Source: Hyposmocoma kahamanoa
Taxonomy: Eukaryota > Arthropoda > Insecta > Lepidoptera > Cosmopterigidae
Length of the DNA stretch: 64,000 bases
Assembly (NCBI RefSeq): GCF_003589595.1
Contig: NW_020653713.1
Span: forward strand, 1,939,420-2,003,419
Direction of reading: 5' to 3'
The translations under genes and the position numbers were made by a program. The notes beneath the pieces are model-generated. The model was not told the origin of the DNA. It worked only from the letters and a program-made list of their open reading frames with translations, and ran no database searches. Positions 22,501-34,193 of the stretch are shown piece by piece. Each line of letters opens with the position of its first letter. Position 1 is the stretch's first letter.

Positions 22501-24640
22501 TTAATAAAGAAAGTTTAATGAAATAAACTAGAAAAAACTCTTTATAAATATAATTGCTTCTAATAAATACAAAACGACACAACCGGGCCATATTAGACCC
22601 ATAATACCACCTATACCTTAACTGCCACCGTTACCAGTACCAATCAATAGTTCATTACAAATTCAAGCGCACATTTATCGATCCTACCAATGATAGAGCT
22701 ATAAATACCACATAAAATGATTTTATTGGGACCAAAAGCTGTACAAAAGCCGGTTCTTATCAAGTATTAAAGAACAAATATCGTTTAGTAAATCCGACTG
22801 GACATCATTCCAGTTATAATATATTATACCGTGCAGAGTGCTGAAAATTATCTGAATTATCATATTTTAATTATCCATTAGTGATACGCGTTTGGTTTTC
22901 TGGTATATCGATTAACTGTATTACACAGTAGATGACTCGTGATGAAAAATCCCACGTTCAAACAAATAATAATAATAATAATAATAACAAAAATCTCGGT
23001 TTTTTAAAATGTCAACTTATCTTTTTAATTTAGTGATAGTATGCATTTTAAAATGCGATATTTTAAACTGATTAAATTTAAATTTAATACGCGTAAATGA
23101 TTTACTCTCGCATACATTACGCTTGACTCCCAATAAGGTGGCCCGAAGCCATGAACTTAATCAGTTTCTCCTTACATGCCCGTTTATTCTTGGAACTTTT
23201 AACCTGGCCCTTTGAAAGGAATTCCCAATCTGGGGGTCTACTTTCGTTCTTCGTCCGACATTCCGCCGAAACAAGTTCTTAAATAAATAATACTAACAAA
23301 TTCAAAAACAATGTCGAGTTTGAAACTTCATTCGCATCGTATGTCTTTTAGTGGCTTAATCGCGTTATATCCTGTCTCTCACATCAGCTGTGTACATTTT
23401 TAACATGACCAAAGCAGTCAATTGTCTGTTCTATCCTGATCACTACAACATCATTCACACCACAACGCTCTCATACTACACTCTACAAGTGCCTACTCTA
23501 GATTTTCAGTAAATAATTGATTCGAAGTTGAACATTGTGCAAATGGCTGTATAAGATGAGATTGAAAACAATGAAGATCCAAATATTCAGCTCTGTAGTC
23601 AATTCTGTGTCTTATACAGCACTCATATAAACGTGGAACGTATATCAAGTGAAGCGCCACCCGGGCCTAATTTGAATAACTGCACGAAATTCACACCAGC
23701 CGGGTGAAACCGTAAAAATGATGCAAAAGAATCACGGGCACCCTCCTCGTAACCACAGAGTGGCACTGAAGCAGCTTATCAGAAACCTCATGATTACTTT
23801 TGTTATACTCTTACATCGAAATACCCGCGATTCATGTAAGCAATGGCAGTTTAGAAGGTTTCTTTCACTCCACTATGAGATATTCTTCCATCGAACAAAA
23901 TTTATATTATAATTTATAACAATATTAACGTCAAAGAGGTATACAGACTCGTAAACAAATAAATTACGATAAATTCTTATGAATACATCGTTATCGAAAA
24001 ATAACATTGGTTACTTTTATATTAAATCAATAAAATCAAATTCTCTGTCGTCGAAACGTGTACGGTTTATCAGTAGATAGTTCTGGAATAAAGCTTCAAA
24101 TATTCATCTCCCAGACGCAGTAGGCTGTGTCGTCAGCTGGAATAAGGGGGCCCACCCATTGGGAGAGGGGGTCCGTTGCCTCGCGACACATATACTGCCT
24201 CGGTCGATAAGGGAAACGAGCTGCGCCGATGCGTTCCGCCCAGTTCGGAAAACGCAATAAATGCGGCAGTTAAGACTTGGATGTCGTGCTATTAACAGCT
24301 GGCTATTAAATCTGAATATGTTTTTGAATAGTCGTAAAAATACTGGAATGTACCGAGCTATATTTGGGAAAGCGTTGTTATGGGAAAACAAATGGTTTGT
24401 TAACCCGATACAGCATAATTTACTTGGATTTAATTTTAAAAACGAGAAGTATCTTACGTACGTAATAGCCTGACGTGTTGCCATTTTTATTTACTAATTG
24501 ATCGTAATCGGTTCTCTCTACTCAAAGTATATTGAGAGAGAAAAACGCCTTGAATTGGAGAATAGCAAAATCAACCATTAAAATAATTGCTCCTTATAAT
24601 AAAATGTAGGCGCCATTTATAAAAATGAATCTTCATGCGT
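22501..24640. other. No gene recognised
   Basis: Contains an (AAT)n microsatellite at 22966-22986. A short repeat at about 23235-23350 shares sequence with 11100-11170/11575-11600 and with 30690-30790. A GC-richer unassigned stretch lies at 24110-24260. No supported exon. Confidence 0.35.
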
Positions 24641-24654
24641 GAACAGCCACCCTT

Positions 24655-24808
24655 AGAGGTGGATGAAATTCTTCAAAATTAAATGTCCTTTCCAACAAAA
24701 AAGAATCATCCAAATCGGTTCACAAATACCGGAGTTATCAAGTAACATACATACAAAAAAACCATACAGTCGAATTGAGAACCTCCTCCTTTTTTGGAGT
24801 CGGTTAAA
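24655..24808 (-). repeat. AACCGAC-ended repeat, copy 3 (partial)
   Basis: The minus-strand start AACCGACTCCAAAAAAGGAG is intact. The far end is truncated near the CCACCTCTAAGGGTGGC segment. Confidence 0.65.
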
Positions 24809-25033
24809 AAAGATAACATAATAGGCCTAAAGGGGAGTAACGAGATCTAAAAGAATGGAATTTGAAAAAATCTGCAACTTGGAAATATAAATTAACATCG
24901 CGTACATAATATTTGTTTTTTTTTTGGCAATCCGTTTGACTAAAATTGTTGTCCGTGACCATGTGGCCTGTAACGAGTCTGATAGAGTTGTTTGATAAAA
25001 TAAATACACGCGATTCAGGTCCTAAAAAAAATA

Positions 25034-25154
25034 GCAGTAGAGCTCCTTCTTCCAAGGTAATGGCTATCTTATCTATTTCTGCCGCAAAATAGTAACGCGA
25101 ACATTACGGCTTTTCAGTTTTCAATGGTAAGGGTGCTTGTGAAATTACAGGCAC
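25034..25154 (-). repeat. GACGGGACGA repeat family, 3' part
   Basis: On the plus strand: AGTAGAGCTCCTTCTTCC, CTATTTCTGCCGC and GGGTGCTTGTGAAATTAC, the reversed end of the family unit. Confidence 0.6.
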
Positions 25155-25229
25155 TAATGGAATTAATTATTAATAATTAAGAATATATTAATAAATTATG
25201 AATATTATTTAGAATACAAATATAATACT

Positions 25230-25257
25230 ATCGTGTTATGTAATAACATAACACGAT
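25230..25257. repeat. Perfect 12-bp hairpin
   Basis: ATCGTGTTATGT and ACATAACACGAT face each other across a 4-base loop (AATA). Both lie in AT-rich sequence with no gene. Confidence 0.6.
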
Positions 25258-25688
25258 AATTGTTAATTGTGTAATTTGATTGCGTAGGTAGTTTTGATTT
25301 ATTTTTTATTTTCTAATTACGATTTGAAATTAATGGTATTGAATAAATTTTCTTTCTTCCTTCCTCTAATAGTAATGCCAAAAGTATAACAAAATTATTG
25401 GTTTCGTATGTTTGACACTCAAAGGTAACAAAACTTAACAAACAGGTGTAAAAATGCTTGCCAGAGCAGGACGCCGGACCGATAACATCTATTCCCGATA
25501 ACACGGATTCACGTAGGCGTCGTTGCTGTTATTGATACTTTCAATTGCCACGTTTCCGGCGTGAAAATGCTTATATACGAAGTGGAAGTTATTACTTATC
25601 TATTCCTGCCACTATATATGGGACTTGTCAACTTATGTCTCAGTGTGAAGGGCGCAGCAGCAGTGCCCCTCAGATGTTTGCGATTTAA

Positions 25689-25981
25689 GAGCGGTTACAC
25701 ACGAGCGCGATTTTAAGCTGCGATGCAAACGCGCGATTGCATCGCTACACTTGGGATTTATAGGCGATTGCATCGATGAAGTGGCAGTGGGCGCGGTACA
25801 TAGCTAGGAGAACCGATGGCCGTTGGGGCGGGAAGGTTCTTCAATGGCGACCGCGCACCGGACGACGCTCAGTGGGTAGGCCCCCCACCAGGTGGACCGA
25901 CGATCTGGTAAAGGTCGCGGGAAGCCGATTAATGAAGATGATGATGCATCGATGCAGTCGCTAATACTGGTGAAACCACTC
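25689..25981. mobile_element. TIR DNA element (Harbinger-like by target size) holding a LINE fragment
   Basis: Ends are GAGCGGTTACAC and GTGAAACCACTC (imperfect inverted repeats). Flanks show a 3-bp duplication TAA at 25686-25688 and 25982-25984, the TWA target size of the PIF/Harbinger group. The inside has several GCGATGCAA/TGCATCG motifs. A related but truncated copy lies at 55070-55197. No transposase is present. Confidence 0.6.
25779..25944 (+). mobile_element. RTE-like LINE 3' fragment with 10-bp target duplication
   Basis: Encodes KWQWARYIARRTDGRWGGKV, then RRSVGRPPTRWTDDLVKVAG, the LINE tail downstream of the segment seen at 3002. It ends in AAGATGATGATGA. Flanked by TGCATCGATG at 25769-25778 and 25945-25954. 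It sits inside the TIR element above. Confidence 0.8.
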
Positions 25982-26074
25982 TAAAGCTCCGAGTGGCGCT
26001 GCAACTGCTTACCACGATTGTACGTCCAGGCGTACAGGCGTACGATTTATACGTCCCGTCACTTCGTAGCACAG

Positions 26075-28060
26075 AAAATGGAATGTACAGCTTAATTCGT
26101 CGTCTTCAACAAGAATGAACATAAGTTATAATTTTACTTATTTATTTTGTCCCGTGTTCAATATCACTGAATCAAAATTTCTAACATCCGCTGGTTCACG
26201 ACCCAAAGCTGATTCAAATTCTGCAGCTTATTTTGGGCCAGTGTTCGACTCAACCCTTCTTATGACTCATATGTCTAGTTATAAGTACTATTAGTGTAAG
26301 TTGTACGAATAAATACACTTATAGTTTTGACACAGAAAAGTTATTTACGTAGTTTGATTCAGTCGTGATGCAAATGCAAAAGTTTATTTATATCCTTTAA
26401 GTAATATATGTAGAGGTGTAATACCTCCCTCCTAAACCCCGGAATGACTGAAACGTAAAAATCAAAGCAAGATAGTTAAATTGGAAATGAAAGTATTTTT
26501 TCGCATCTCATTTTGCGTATTACAAACAAATCAACGTTTCGGGTTTTTTATAGGCCCCAGCTGACTGAATAAGTATATAGATACTGTGTTCATGGTTTTT
26601 TTTATCTATATATTTAAATTTTAATGAATTTATTGTACATTGATAAAATCTTCATTTCTTCGCCATGGATTGCCTGAAAGAGATTTATTCTAGAGATAAA
26701 CTCACTGTATATGTCCTCTGTAACATGTGTTTTCTTCGTGCAACAAAGAATTTATAAATAGTTGAAATTCAATTTACATTTACAAAACATTTTCTCTAAA
26801 TACACATCAAAAACAAAATAATTCCAATATATCAAATTATTATGAGAGTATTATGCACTCTATATAGTTTACTTCAATTTTAGGTAAATATACTCTGCCT
26901 GTTCCAATCACAGGTCATTACAGGTCTCATTTTAAGGAATGGCAATGTAGACATAAACGGTATCCCAACAATTTGAGGTCAGTACGTTGGAGAAGAGGGC
27001 GGGAAACAGCAAATTGCTCTCTGGTGAAGATTAATTATTGTGTGTATGAATTACACGACGACGACTTCGTATCAAAGGTAAAATTTCCACCATCGTACAC
27101 ACAAGACTATATTAATGTTTAGAGACATGTCAATAACCATGGAAGACGTGGAGCGATATAACGAGGCCTCGAGTCGGCCATGCGGAAAACGAGATTCACC
27201 CCTTAAGGCCGAGCTAAGTGGCAGAAGAGATTCTGTATCTTGTTCTCTTGCACTTGAACGATATTATCTGCTAGATGACGTATCTGTGTATACTTCTATG
27301 TGAAAAAGAAATGTTTTTTTTATGGTAAAATTATTTTCAAATATATAATAAGTGAACTCGATTCTCCTAGCTCTAATAAAAAAGTATACGTAATCGCACT
27401 GCTATTACAATAGGCAAAATAGGCGCCTTGTCGTCGAGTTGCGGATACCAGCCCGTTGCACCAAGTACAATAATGTTGTAACTCAAAATATGTGAAATTC
27501 AAGATTATACTATTGCCGAACGTAAAATTTTATTCTCTACACATCTATAAAACTGTCGTTAGAATAGTGTAAGAAATAATTAAAAGCTAATTGTGGACAA
27601 AATGTAAGGACTATTCAAAAATATAAAAATATTTTTCCCATTTATTTGGCAAATAGGAAATTGTTTAGATGCCTGTACCCTATACATAAATTTTAATAAT
27701 CTTTCACGGGAAGTGGTTGATTTGTTTTACATTGATTTTGAGAAAATACACTTTTTGAATTAATACACTATTATGTTAACAGTGCGGTATGTAGTTAAAC
27801 CACAAAAACACCTACAGAAACGCCTACTTAAACAATAATTACACGCGCATAAACGTGAAATATGGAAGGAAAGGGGGAGCCCTTGCCTAAAAGTAGCACA
27901 AGAATAGGAAGTTAAAAAATAACAACGAACCACGTTATCCACTCACAAATCTACGCTTTTTTCCTAGTGCCAACTAAAATCCAAGTAATAACGCGGAGCA
28001 ACAAACAATTAAGGCAGCATTAAATTTCCAAAAAGCGACCTCTACGAGTGCAAACTTCCT
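26075..28060. other. No gene recognised
   Basis: AT-rich. Pieces of a short repeat occur at 26413-26454 (AATACCTCCCTCC..CCGGAATG) and at 26850-26920 in reverse. A 62-codon plus-strand frame at 27115 has protein-like codons but no domain or splice sites. No supported exon. Confidence 0.35.
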
Positions 28061-28061
28061 A

Positions 28062-28205
28062 GACCCCGGTCCTCACGCGCCGCCGCCGGGAGGCACGCCA
28101 CCCCACACTTTTCCTTTCACCTCACCCGCCGAACACCCCCTCAGAAACAAGGGGGCGAACCCCTCCAAAACCGCCCGCTGCGTCTAGCACACTTGTGCTC
28201 CGACC
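28062..28205. promoter_or_regulatory. GC-rich island
   Basis: Contains CGCGCCGCCGCCGGGAGG and C-rich runs, unlike both flanks. No coding frame or repeat recognised. Candidate promoter, 5' exon or enhancer by composition only. Confidence 0.25.
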
Positions 28206-28559
28206 TCGAAAACTTGGGACCTCAGTTGAAAGTAAAAGTCATTCATTGAAACAATTTTAAATGAGTTACAATTAGTCGGCATTGTTGAGTGTTAGGTCGG
28301 ATATTTTTAAGAAAATTCTTTGTACGTCTGAAAACCCTGGAAACAAAAATCCTTGAAAGTTCCCTTGAAACTTCCATTGCTAATTGTTTCACAGGCTTCG
28401 TTACCACTTCGAATTTCTTATTCCGTTGCAAAACATTTCTTCACTAAAAAAAAAATATGTTTTACGTAATATTTTGACCTTTAAACGCTTGATTCCTGAA
28501 ATTACTGCACTAGTTTGTTATAATTAATAATAAAATAAAAACCAAAAACCAAGATCTAC

Positions 28560-29120
28560 ATCAAGTACATAGAAAAATTCGTACGATCTGCTGGTGAGTT
28601 CCTTAGGTCAATTCAAAGGGCAAGTAAAAAAAAAAAGAGTAGGTATCAGGCACTGTATGCTGAAGGCGCTGGTTCGCATCTAGCCGAATTGGAGAAATTT
28701 GTCGTAGTATTCGATCTTTGGATTAACAAAATTATAACAAACTAGTGGAATAGTTTCATAAAAGAAAATTTACATTATGGTAGTAAAATATCGTTACTCA
28801 AAAGTTTCGCGCAATTTTATCGGTTTTCGGAATCCTCTGGGTTTTAAGGAGGCCATTTCATTCACAAAACAGTAACGAAAATATTTTTTTTTTAAATATA
28901 TTGCTGATAAGTAAATCAAACGTAAATAACAGAAGAACCAGTGCCTTCAGCATACCGTGTCTGACGCTCTTCCAACTGACCTACAGAACGAACTAACATA
29001 CCTTACGAATTTTTCTATGTGCTTTTTGCAGATTTTTGTATTTGGTTTTTAACGACTTTCTTGACTTAGCCCCAGCTGTGCGAAAGCTTCGAAAGTTTTC
29101 TTTATATTTATAAATTACAA
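28560..29120. repeat. Two degenerate tRNA-like SINE copies in opposite orientation
   Basis: The plus copy near 28640-28700 (CACTGTATGCTGAAGGCGC, GGTTCGCATC) and the minus copy near 28935-29010 (ACCAGTGCCTTCAGCATACC, CCAACTGACCTACAG) flank about 230 bp. Body pieces such as TTTGGTTTTTAACGACTTT lie alongside. Confidence 0.45.
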
Positions 29121-29419
29121 CAAACTAGCGGAGTAATTTCACAATAAAAAATTATGTACGTGATATTCAATAAAAGAAAACAGAAAAATATATCTGGCAA
29201 TAATTGAGGACATTACATTTACGTAATATTTGCCTCTCGCATCTCTAGACATTCAGAAATAATTGTTTGTGAATGAATACAAAACAACACTTAATTAAAT
29301 TTAAGAAAAAACGGAAGTACAAAATGTAGTTCCGTATTTTTCAAACATTATAAGTAAATTTTCCGTCAAAATTGCAACTTACGTTAATTCGTGCTTTCGA
29401 TAATCATAAACATAAAAAT

Positions 29420-29655
29420 TACGGAGCTGTGGTAGCCTAATGGGTTGACCTACGGCATCTCGAGCAGAGGCCGTGGGTTCGGATCGAAACTCGCACCTCG
29501 AAAATTACCATTTCGGTGAAGGAATCATCGTGATCAAATATGCACGTCGAAGAATGGTCACAACTCTCAGAAAACGTGTGAAGTCCCTAACCCGTATTGG
29601 GCCAGTGAAACCCGTGACCAGCCATGGAACGTCAAATGGGTTGATGATTAGGCTT
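29420..29655 (+). mobile_element. tRNA-derived SINE (family S2)
   Basis: The A box is in GAGCTGTGGTAGCCTAATGG and the B box in GTGGGTTCGGATCG. The body has TTTCGGTGAAGGAATCATCG and GTGAAGTCCCTAACCCG. The sequence ends with a GGTTGATGATTAGG tail shared with RTE-like LINEs, suggesting LINE-driven mobility. Confidence 0.7.
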
Positions 29656-29871
29656 GCAAATGAAGATACAAACATAAAACCGTTTCTTTAGTACGTATCT
29701 TTCTCATGGACATCCATTAGATGGTTCCAGGTCATATTTGATCCCGTGTCAGATTTCGGAATGGGTTACTTATCAATAGTCCGAGATGACATTTTCCAGA
29801 AATAACGTTTGCCCGAATTGCCATAATCTCGAAATTAATTTTGAGAGGAAAATGTTTTTTTTTCTATTAAA

Positions 29872-29901
29872 CCTAACTTAACCTAACCTAACCGAACCTA
29901 A
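29872..29901. repeat. Short (CCTAA)n tract, telomere-like
   Basis: Six consecutive 5-base units, four exact CCTAA and two with one change (CTTAA, CCGAA). CCTAA is the complement of the insect telomere unit TTAGG. Only 30 bp long, so it may be a remnant or chance. Confidence 0.5.
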
Positions 29902-30189
29902 TCGTGTCTGCAATAAACATCCAATATATCCTGAAAGAACAACGGTTTTACGGTTTTGTTATAATTCGGTTTTCGGTGTAATGAAAATTCGAACAAACGT
30001 TACTTCGGAAATAAACAATTCGAGTTTGTGATAGGTTACCTTCGGAATGTATACTAGTGCATATTGCACTATATTGTTTGCAGGACAGAAAGTGGAACAA
30101 GTAAAAGAGGTTTTTGGGTTCTATGTTTACATGTGATGGAAGATATGAAAGTGACATTGAAAGAAGATTAAACACGGAATCAGGTAAAT

Positions 30190-30680
30190 GGTGCGTTGCA
30201 TGTCTTCATGAGCAATTGGAAATTGTGTAAAAAGACACTACTGGCTGTGCCCCCCCATGCACATGTGCTGGTTCCTACACTAATGCATGGTAGCGAATGT
30301 TGGGTTTGGCAGAAGAAGTATGAAAGTAGAATTAATGCAGTAGAAACGAGAGCTTTGAGCAGTAAAGCTAGAGTGACTCTGATGGATAAATTGCGGAAGA
30401 GTGTGATAAAAGAGAGTTGCGGCGTAGAAGAAGATGTAGTGACAAAGATAGAGAAAAGGATGCTCAGATGGTTCGGACACGTAGAGATAATGATTGAAAG
30501 AAAATCGACGAAACATATTTATAAGGCGAGTGTGAGCAGGCAAGTTGGTATGAAGTGGCCAAAGTAAACTTACCATGACCAAATTGAGGCCGTCCTAAAA
30601 AAGGGCCAGGTCAATAGTACCCTTAACCGACGAGCGTGTAAAAAGCACTGACGCGTGTTGATGAGGTGAAAGATGTGTGG
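30190..30680 (+). mobile_element. LINE reverse transcriptase C-terminal fragment
   Basis: The open frame reads VPTLMHGSECWVWQKKYES, then GVEEDVVTKIEKRMLRW and FGHVEIMIERKSTKHIY. This is the region after the RT thumb in a common insect LINE family. After the stop at 30567, degenerate coding sequence continues to about 30680. Confidence 0.75.
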
Positions 30681-30689
30681 GATCAGGAC

Positions 30690-30795
30690 CTGTGCTCTCG
30701 TCCCCTGTCCGACATCCGCCCAAAACATTTACTGTCAAATAAGTAATACTCGACCAATTTAAGAAATGCGTGATGCGAATGAAGCTTCATAATTG
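30690..30795. repeat. Short repeat shared with 11105-11600 and 23235-23350
   Basis: Contains TGTCCGACATCCGCC, ACTGTCAAATAAGTAATACT and GATGCGAATGAAGCTTCAT. The 11.1-kb copies are in part inverted relative to this one and are separated by a LINE insertion. Confidence 0.5.
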
Positions 30796-31289
30796 GAGGA
30801 CGAGAGTAGACTCCCAAGACCGTAGTAAGTGGAAGACTTGTCTTTGCCTGCCCCAAAAAAGGGGGAAAAGCGTGAAGTATATGTATGTATGTGTAGTAAC
30901 TACAAGTTTCTTTTTTAATTGTAATTAGAACCGTGTAAAGTCCCCAACCCGCATTAGACCTGCGTGGTGGATGAATAATTACAAAACTAACCTCAACTCG
31001 ACGCAACCCCAGATTTAATAGAAAATCTTTTACAATGAAAATGTTTGCCCAAGTTCTCAGTTAAAGCAGTGACAGTAACTAGTAGTTTGCAAAGGAGGCT
31101 TGACGTGCGTTAATTAACAGCCGAATTTGAATAGAAATACCTACCTACATCATTATATTTGTTATACATTTGCATTATAGTGTACTAAGAATTTGTTAGT
31201 TGATAACTAACGTACGTTGAATTATAAGCGTACAAAATAACTTTACGTTTGTATACAGGTTTATTTGCAAAATATTTGTAATTTTCTTT

Positions 31290-31475
31290 TATGACACCAA
31301 GTGACAGGACGAACAAGCCGTGCGGCTGGTGTTAAGCGACACGCCTGTCCGTAGCAGTTGCAGTGCTACTCAGAGCCCTAAAAAGGGAAATGTTGAGGGC
31401 CTTGCTGCTTGGCGGCAGAAATAGGTTAGGTAGCAGTAATTCCCCTTACGAACTCTTACATAAGAAACTACCAGC
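31290..31475 (+). repeat. GACGGGACGA repeat family, internally deleted
   Basis: Has TGACAGGACGAACAAGCCGT, ACACGCCTGTCCGTAGCAG and GCTTGGCGGCAGAAATAGG but lacks much of the middle. A (GGTAA)n run follows at 31491-31506. Confidence 0.65.
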
Positions 31476-31509
31476 GATAGACTCGTTTGTAAGGTAAGGT
31501 AAGGTAAAT

Positions 31510-32345
31510 TGCATTTGTTTAATCATTTTGTGTTTAATGATAGATGTATATAAAGACTAAATTTATATTAAATATTGCTTAGTAGATTAACAGTAAAACA
31601 TGTATAACGTTTATTTTTATTCAATCTGTGTCAGTGCGTTAATTGAGAATTGAATCAGACACATCACTATAAAACGGCAAAATTATTTTTTTAAAATTTC
31701 ATTGGGTGCTGTCAATTTGTTATATCAGATTACATAATTAATTAAAATTAAACAAAGTTCAGTTATCCCTTGGTTAACGGGTCAAATACAATATTTAGTA
31801 GTGAGTTTTATACGTCGTATTACTGCTGTACTCTTGTCTGATGGCATGTTGTAGGTGTCATATTTTAAGGACTGGATTTTTGGTAGTTTATCGCAGGAAA
31901 TTTGTAATACGTGTTATTAAATGTCTTTTTTTAAATATTATATTTATATTATATATTTAGTACTATTTTACATAGGTGGTTCAAGATGTTGTCTATTACG
32001 TGAAAATATTATCATGTCTAAATACATTTCCGGAAAATTCATTATAATTTTACTATAAATAACTAGGTTTAATTAATTGCCTAAACGTTTCTAGTATAAT
32101 GTTCTTTAAAAAATGGTATGTGGTGGTAATTGTAATGGTGGTGGTAGTAATGGTAAGGTTTAAAAACTCTTTTTTCAACTAAGAAAATGTAGTATGACGT
32201 CGTTTATCCGTGCTCCGGCTCCTATCATTGTCAATGTAACAAAGTTTAAGCCCTGTGATCAAGGAACTGCGTATCATCTTCGATTAGCTTACATTTTGTC
32301 GAAGAAAAACTGCGCTCTCTTTCTTACACTGAACAAAAATGTCGC
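31510..32345. other. No gene or clear repeat seen
   Basis: AT-rich sequence. The TGGTGGTAATTG run at 32120-32150 is simple sequence. Confidence 0.4.
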
Positions 32346-32347
32346 TT

Positions 32348-32614
32348 TTTTAACCGACTTAAAAAAAGTAGGAGGGTCTCAATTCGACTGTTACTTTTAT
32401 ATATATGTTTCTTTGATAACTCGATAACTTGTGAACCAATTTTGATAATTCTTTTTGATTGGAAAGAGAGTACCTTGGTAGTAGTCCCATTTAAATTTTA
32501 AGGAAATATTTCACCTCTAAGGGTGGTAAAGTAGGGGATGATTCCGGTTTCGCGCACTTTCCGGTAACCGATTTGAATAAAACTTGGCAAATACTTCTGA
32601 GGTCGGTTTTTAAT
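32348..32614 (+). repeat. AACCGAC-ended repeat, copy 4 (most complete)
   Basis: Starts TTAACCGACTTAAAAAAAG and ends TCTGAGGTCGGTTTTTAA. AACCGAC and GTCGGTT form the outer part of an imperfect inverted repeat. The internal order is: GTGAACCAATTTTGATAAT, GGAAAGAGAGTACCTTGG, CACCTCTAAGGGTGG, AACCGATTTGAATAAAAC. Confidence 0.75.
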
Positions 32615-33244
32615 ATTCTGTACTGCAATTATGAAAGTTGAAACTTTATTTCGTAAACATAAAAAGTGCATTACTCAGAAGTTGACTTTTTCTTTTAGTG
32701 ACAGTATTGGTTTCATCGTGCGAGTATTTTAAGAATCCATATTATACACAACAATAGGGAAATAAAATAAACTCATTATCTGTTCAATTCCTTAATTTGT
32801 AAGGAAAAAAAATATTTACACTACTATTCATTACTACGCAGACACACTGCGTATTGTTAAAAAGGTACAAACACGATAAACGTTGCATTCGTCATTTGTT
32901 TTCGACAAATCGCTCGATTAGATAATGCTTGAAAATACACTGGCAGCGCCGAGATAAAGATTTCTGCACGAAAATAAATCTATCGGAAAGGGAATATATT
33001 AAATCATAATAATCAGAAACCGGAATAGACGGAGTATATTCACCATATAATACCTCCCTCTGAAATACCGGAATCTAATACTGTATATAACAAAGAGAGG
33101 AAGACCAAGAATTACAGTGACAGTTACAAAGACGTACAGTGAACATCGTGAACTGCTGCAAAGAGGTCAAGGAGCGAGCTATAAACCGCCGTACGTCTGA
33201 ATGTCCGAAGGTAAAAGGGCGGCTGATAGAGCTCATGGACACAT

Positions 33245-33400
33245 TCACTGAAGTATATTCTGTAGAAAATTTAAAGTAAAGAAAAAAGAAAGTTTAAACT
33301 CAAGCTTATCGTCACCAAGAAGTCTCCTGGTTCTGTGTTCAATGGACTCAAGAGCCTCTAGGTGATATTCCGAAGTTGGGTATCGAATTAGATGATAGAG
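33245..33400 (-). mobile_element. CR1/jockey-like LINE fragment
   Basis: The minus-strand frame includes EYHLEALESIEHRTRRLLGD, a segment common in CR1/jockey-like RT C-termini (LDSIxRRAxRLIGD). The upstream part of the same frame (PRRPPSSSSLAFF) is not LINE-like. Confidence 0.5.
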
Positions 33401-33424
33401 CTCATTGTAAACGATCGAAGGAAC

Positions 33425-33500
33425 GAAGAAGGCGAGAGAACTTGAGCTGGGCGGGCGGCGCGGCGCTCTGTGCGCACTCACAAACCGTGCACGTCGCTCG
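33425..33500. promoter_or_regulatory. Small GC-rich stretch
   Basis: GCGGGCGGCGCGGCGCTCTG and neighbours contrast with AT-rich flanks. A GTGAGT-type donor is readable on the minus strand at about 33480. A 5' untranslated exon is possible but unsupported otherwise. Confidence 0.15.
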
Positions 33501-33660
33501 AAACGTTTAAATCCAGTGATTTTCCACGAATGTAAATATAATATACCTATTTCTACAATACACGAACATTCTAATCCTAATACATGTTTTTTATTGTCTG
33601 GCCTGGACACTCATATGTGCATATTCTGTACAAATTTCGATAAGATACGTTCTTCTCCAG

Positions 33661-33764
33661 ACCTCCGTGTTCCTGATTCGATGTCGGAGACAGATACTCA
33701 TCACAGCCCGTTCAGCTCGATCTCGGAGACAGATACTCAACATAGCTCTCTGGATAATCTATAG
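33661..33764 (+). CDS. Candidate 3'-terminal coding exon, product unknown
   Basis: A good acceptor with a pyrimidine tract (CGTTCTTCTCCAG) ends at 33660. The following frame is open to a TAG at 33762-33764 and reads LRVPDSMSETDTHHSPF, then SSISETDTQHSSLDNL. Codon use looks protein-like and the SETDT-H-S segment is repeated once. An AATAAA at about 33924 could serve as the poly(A) signal. No upstream exon was identified, and LINE debris lies just to the left. It could be the tail of a real plus-strand gene nested in chinmo intron, or the end of an unrecognised transposon reading frame. Confidence 0.25.
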
Positions 33765-33984
33765 CTTTTACAAATTTCACTATTTTATTTCTGTTTATTG
33801 CTTTTTCTTCTTAATCATTCCGCGATTGTAGAAGGAGGTTTACTATTATGCAAGAACCTGAAGGATGCCATCTTCCAGCTTTACATATATATTTTCTGTA
33901 TACAGGGTATAGGGAAAATGTTACGCAATAAAAGGCTATGAAACGGGTTTTGGGCAAAACCTTAATAAATAATAAATAATAAGT

Positions 33985-34193
33985 AATTAACGCACACACT
34001 CAACATAGCCCCGCACTAGGGAAACCCTGTGTCGCGGGTGCCATGGACACACACATAGACAACCACAAATTACACCCAAACTCACGAGAGAAATAATTGT
34101 AGGCCATACAAATATTTCTCCCGGCCCGGGAATCGAACCTGGGACCTCTGCGTGGCAGTCCGGTATGGCAACCGTTCGGCCACGGAGGCAGTT
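33985..34193 (-). mobile_element. tRNA-derived SINE (family S1), near complete
   Basis: Carries the A box (GTGGCCGAACGGTTG) and B box (GGTTCGATTCCCGG) with full body and a TTATTATTTATTATT tail. Close to the 16140 and 62681 copies. Confidence 0.85.

Larger units (their letters stand above)
25608..26072 (-). repeat. GACGGGACGA repeat family, split by a nested insertion
   Basis: The left part (to 25688) and right part (from 25982) join to the same order as the uninterrupted copy at 44217-44497, across the point CGATTTAA. The inserted material is the element at 25689-25981. Confidence 0.7.

Noticed and set aside
22963..22988. AAT-rich array as a possible CRISPR or satellite
   Set aside because: A simple trinucleotide microsatellite without spacers.
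24104..24484. 126-codon minus-strand open frame
   Set aside because: Overlapped by an equally long frame on the other strand, no domain, and mixed GC content. Left as unassigned sequence.
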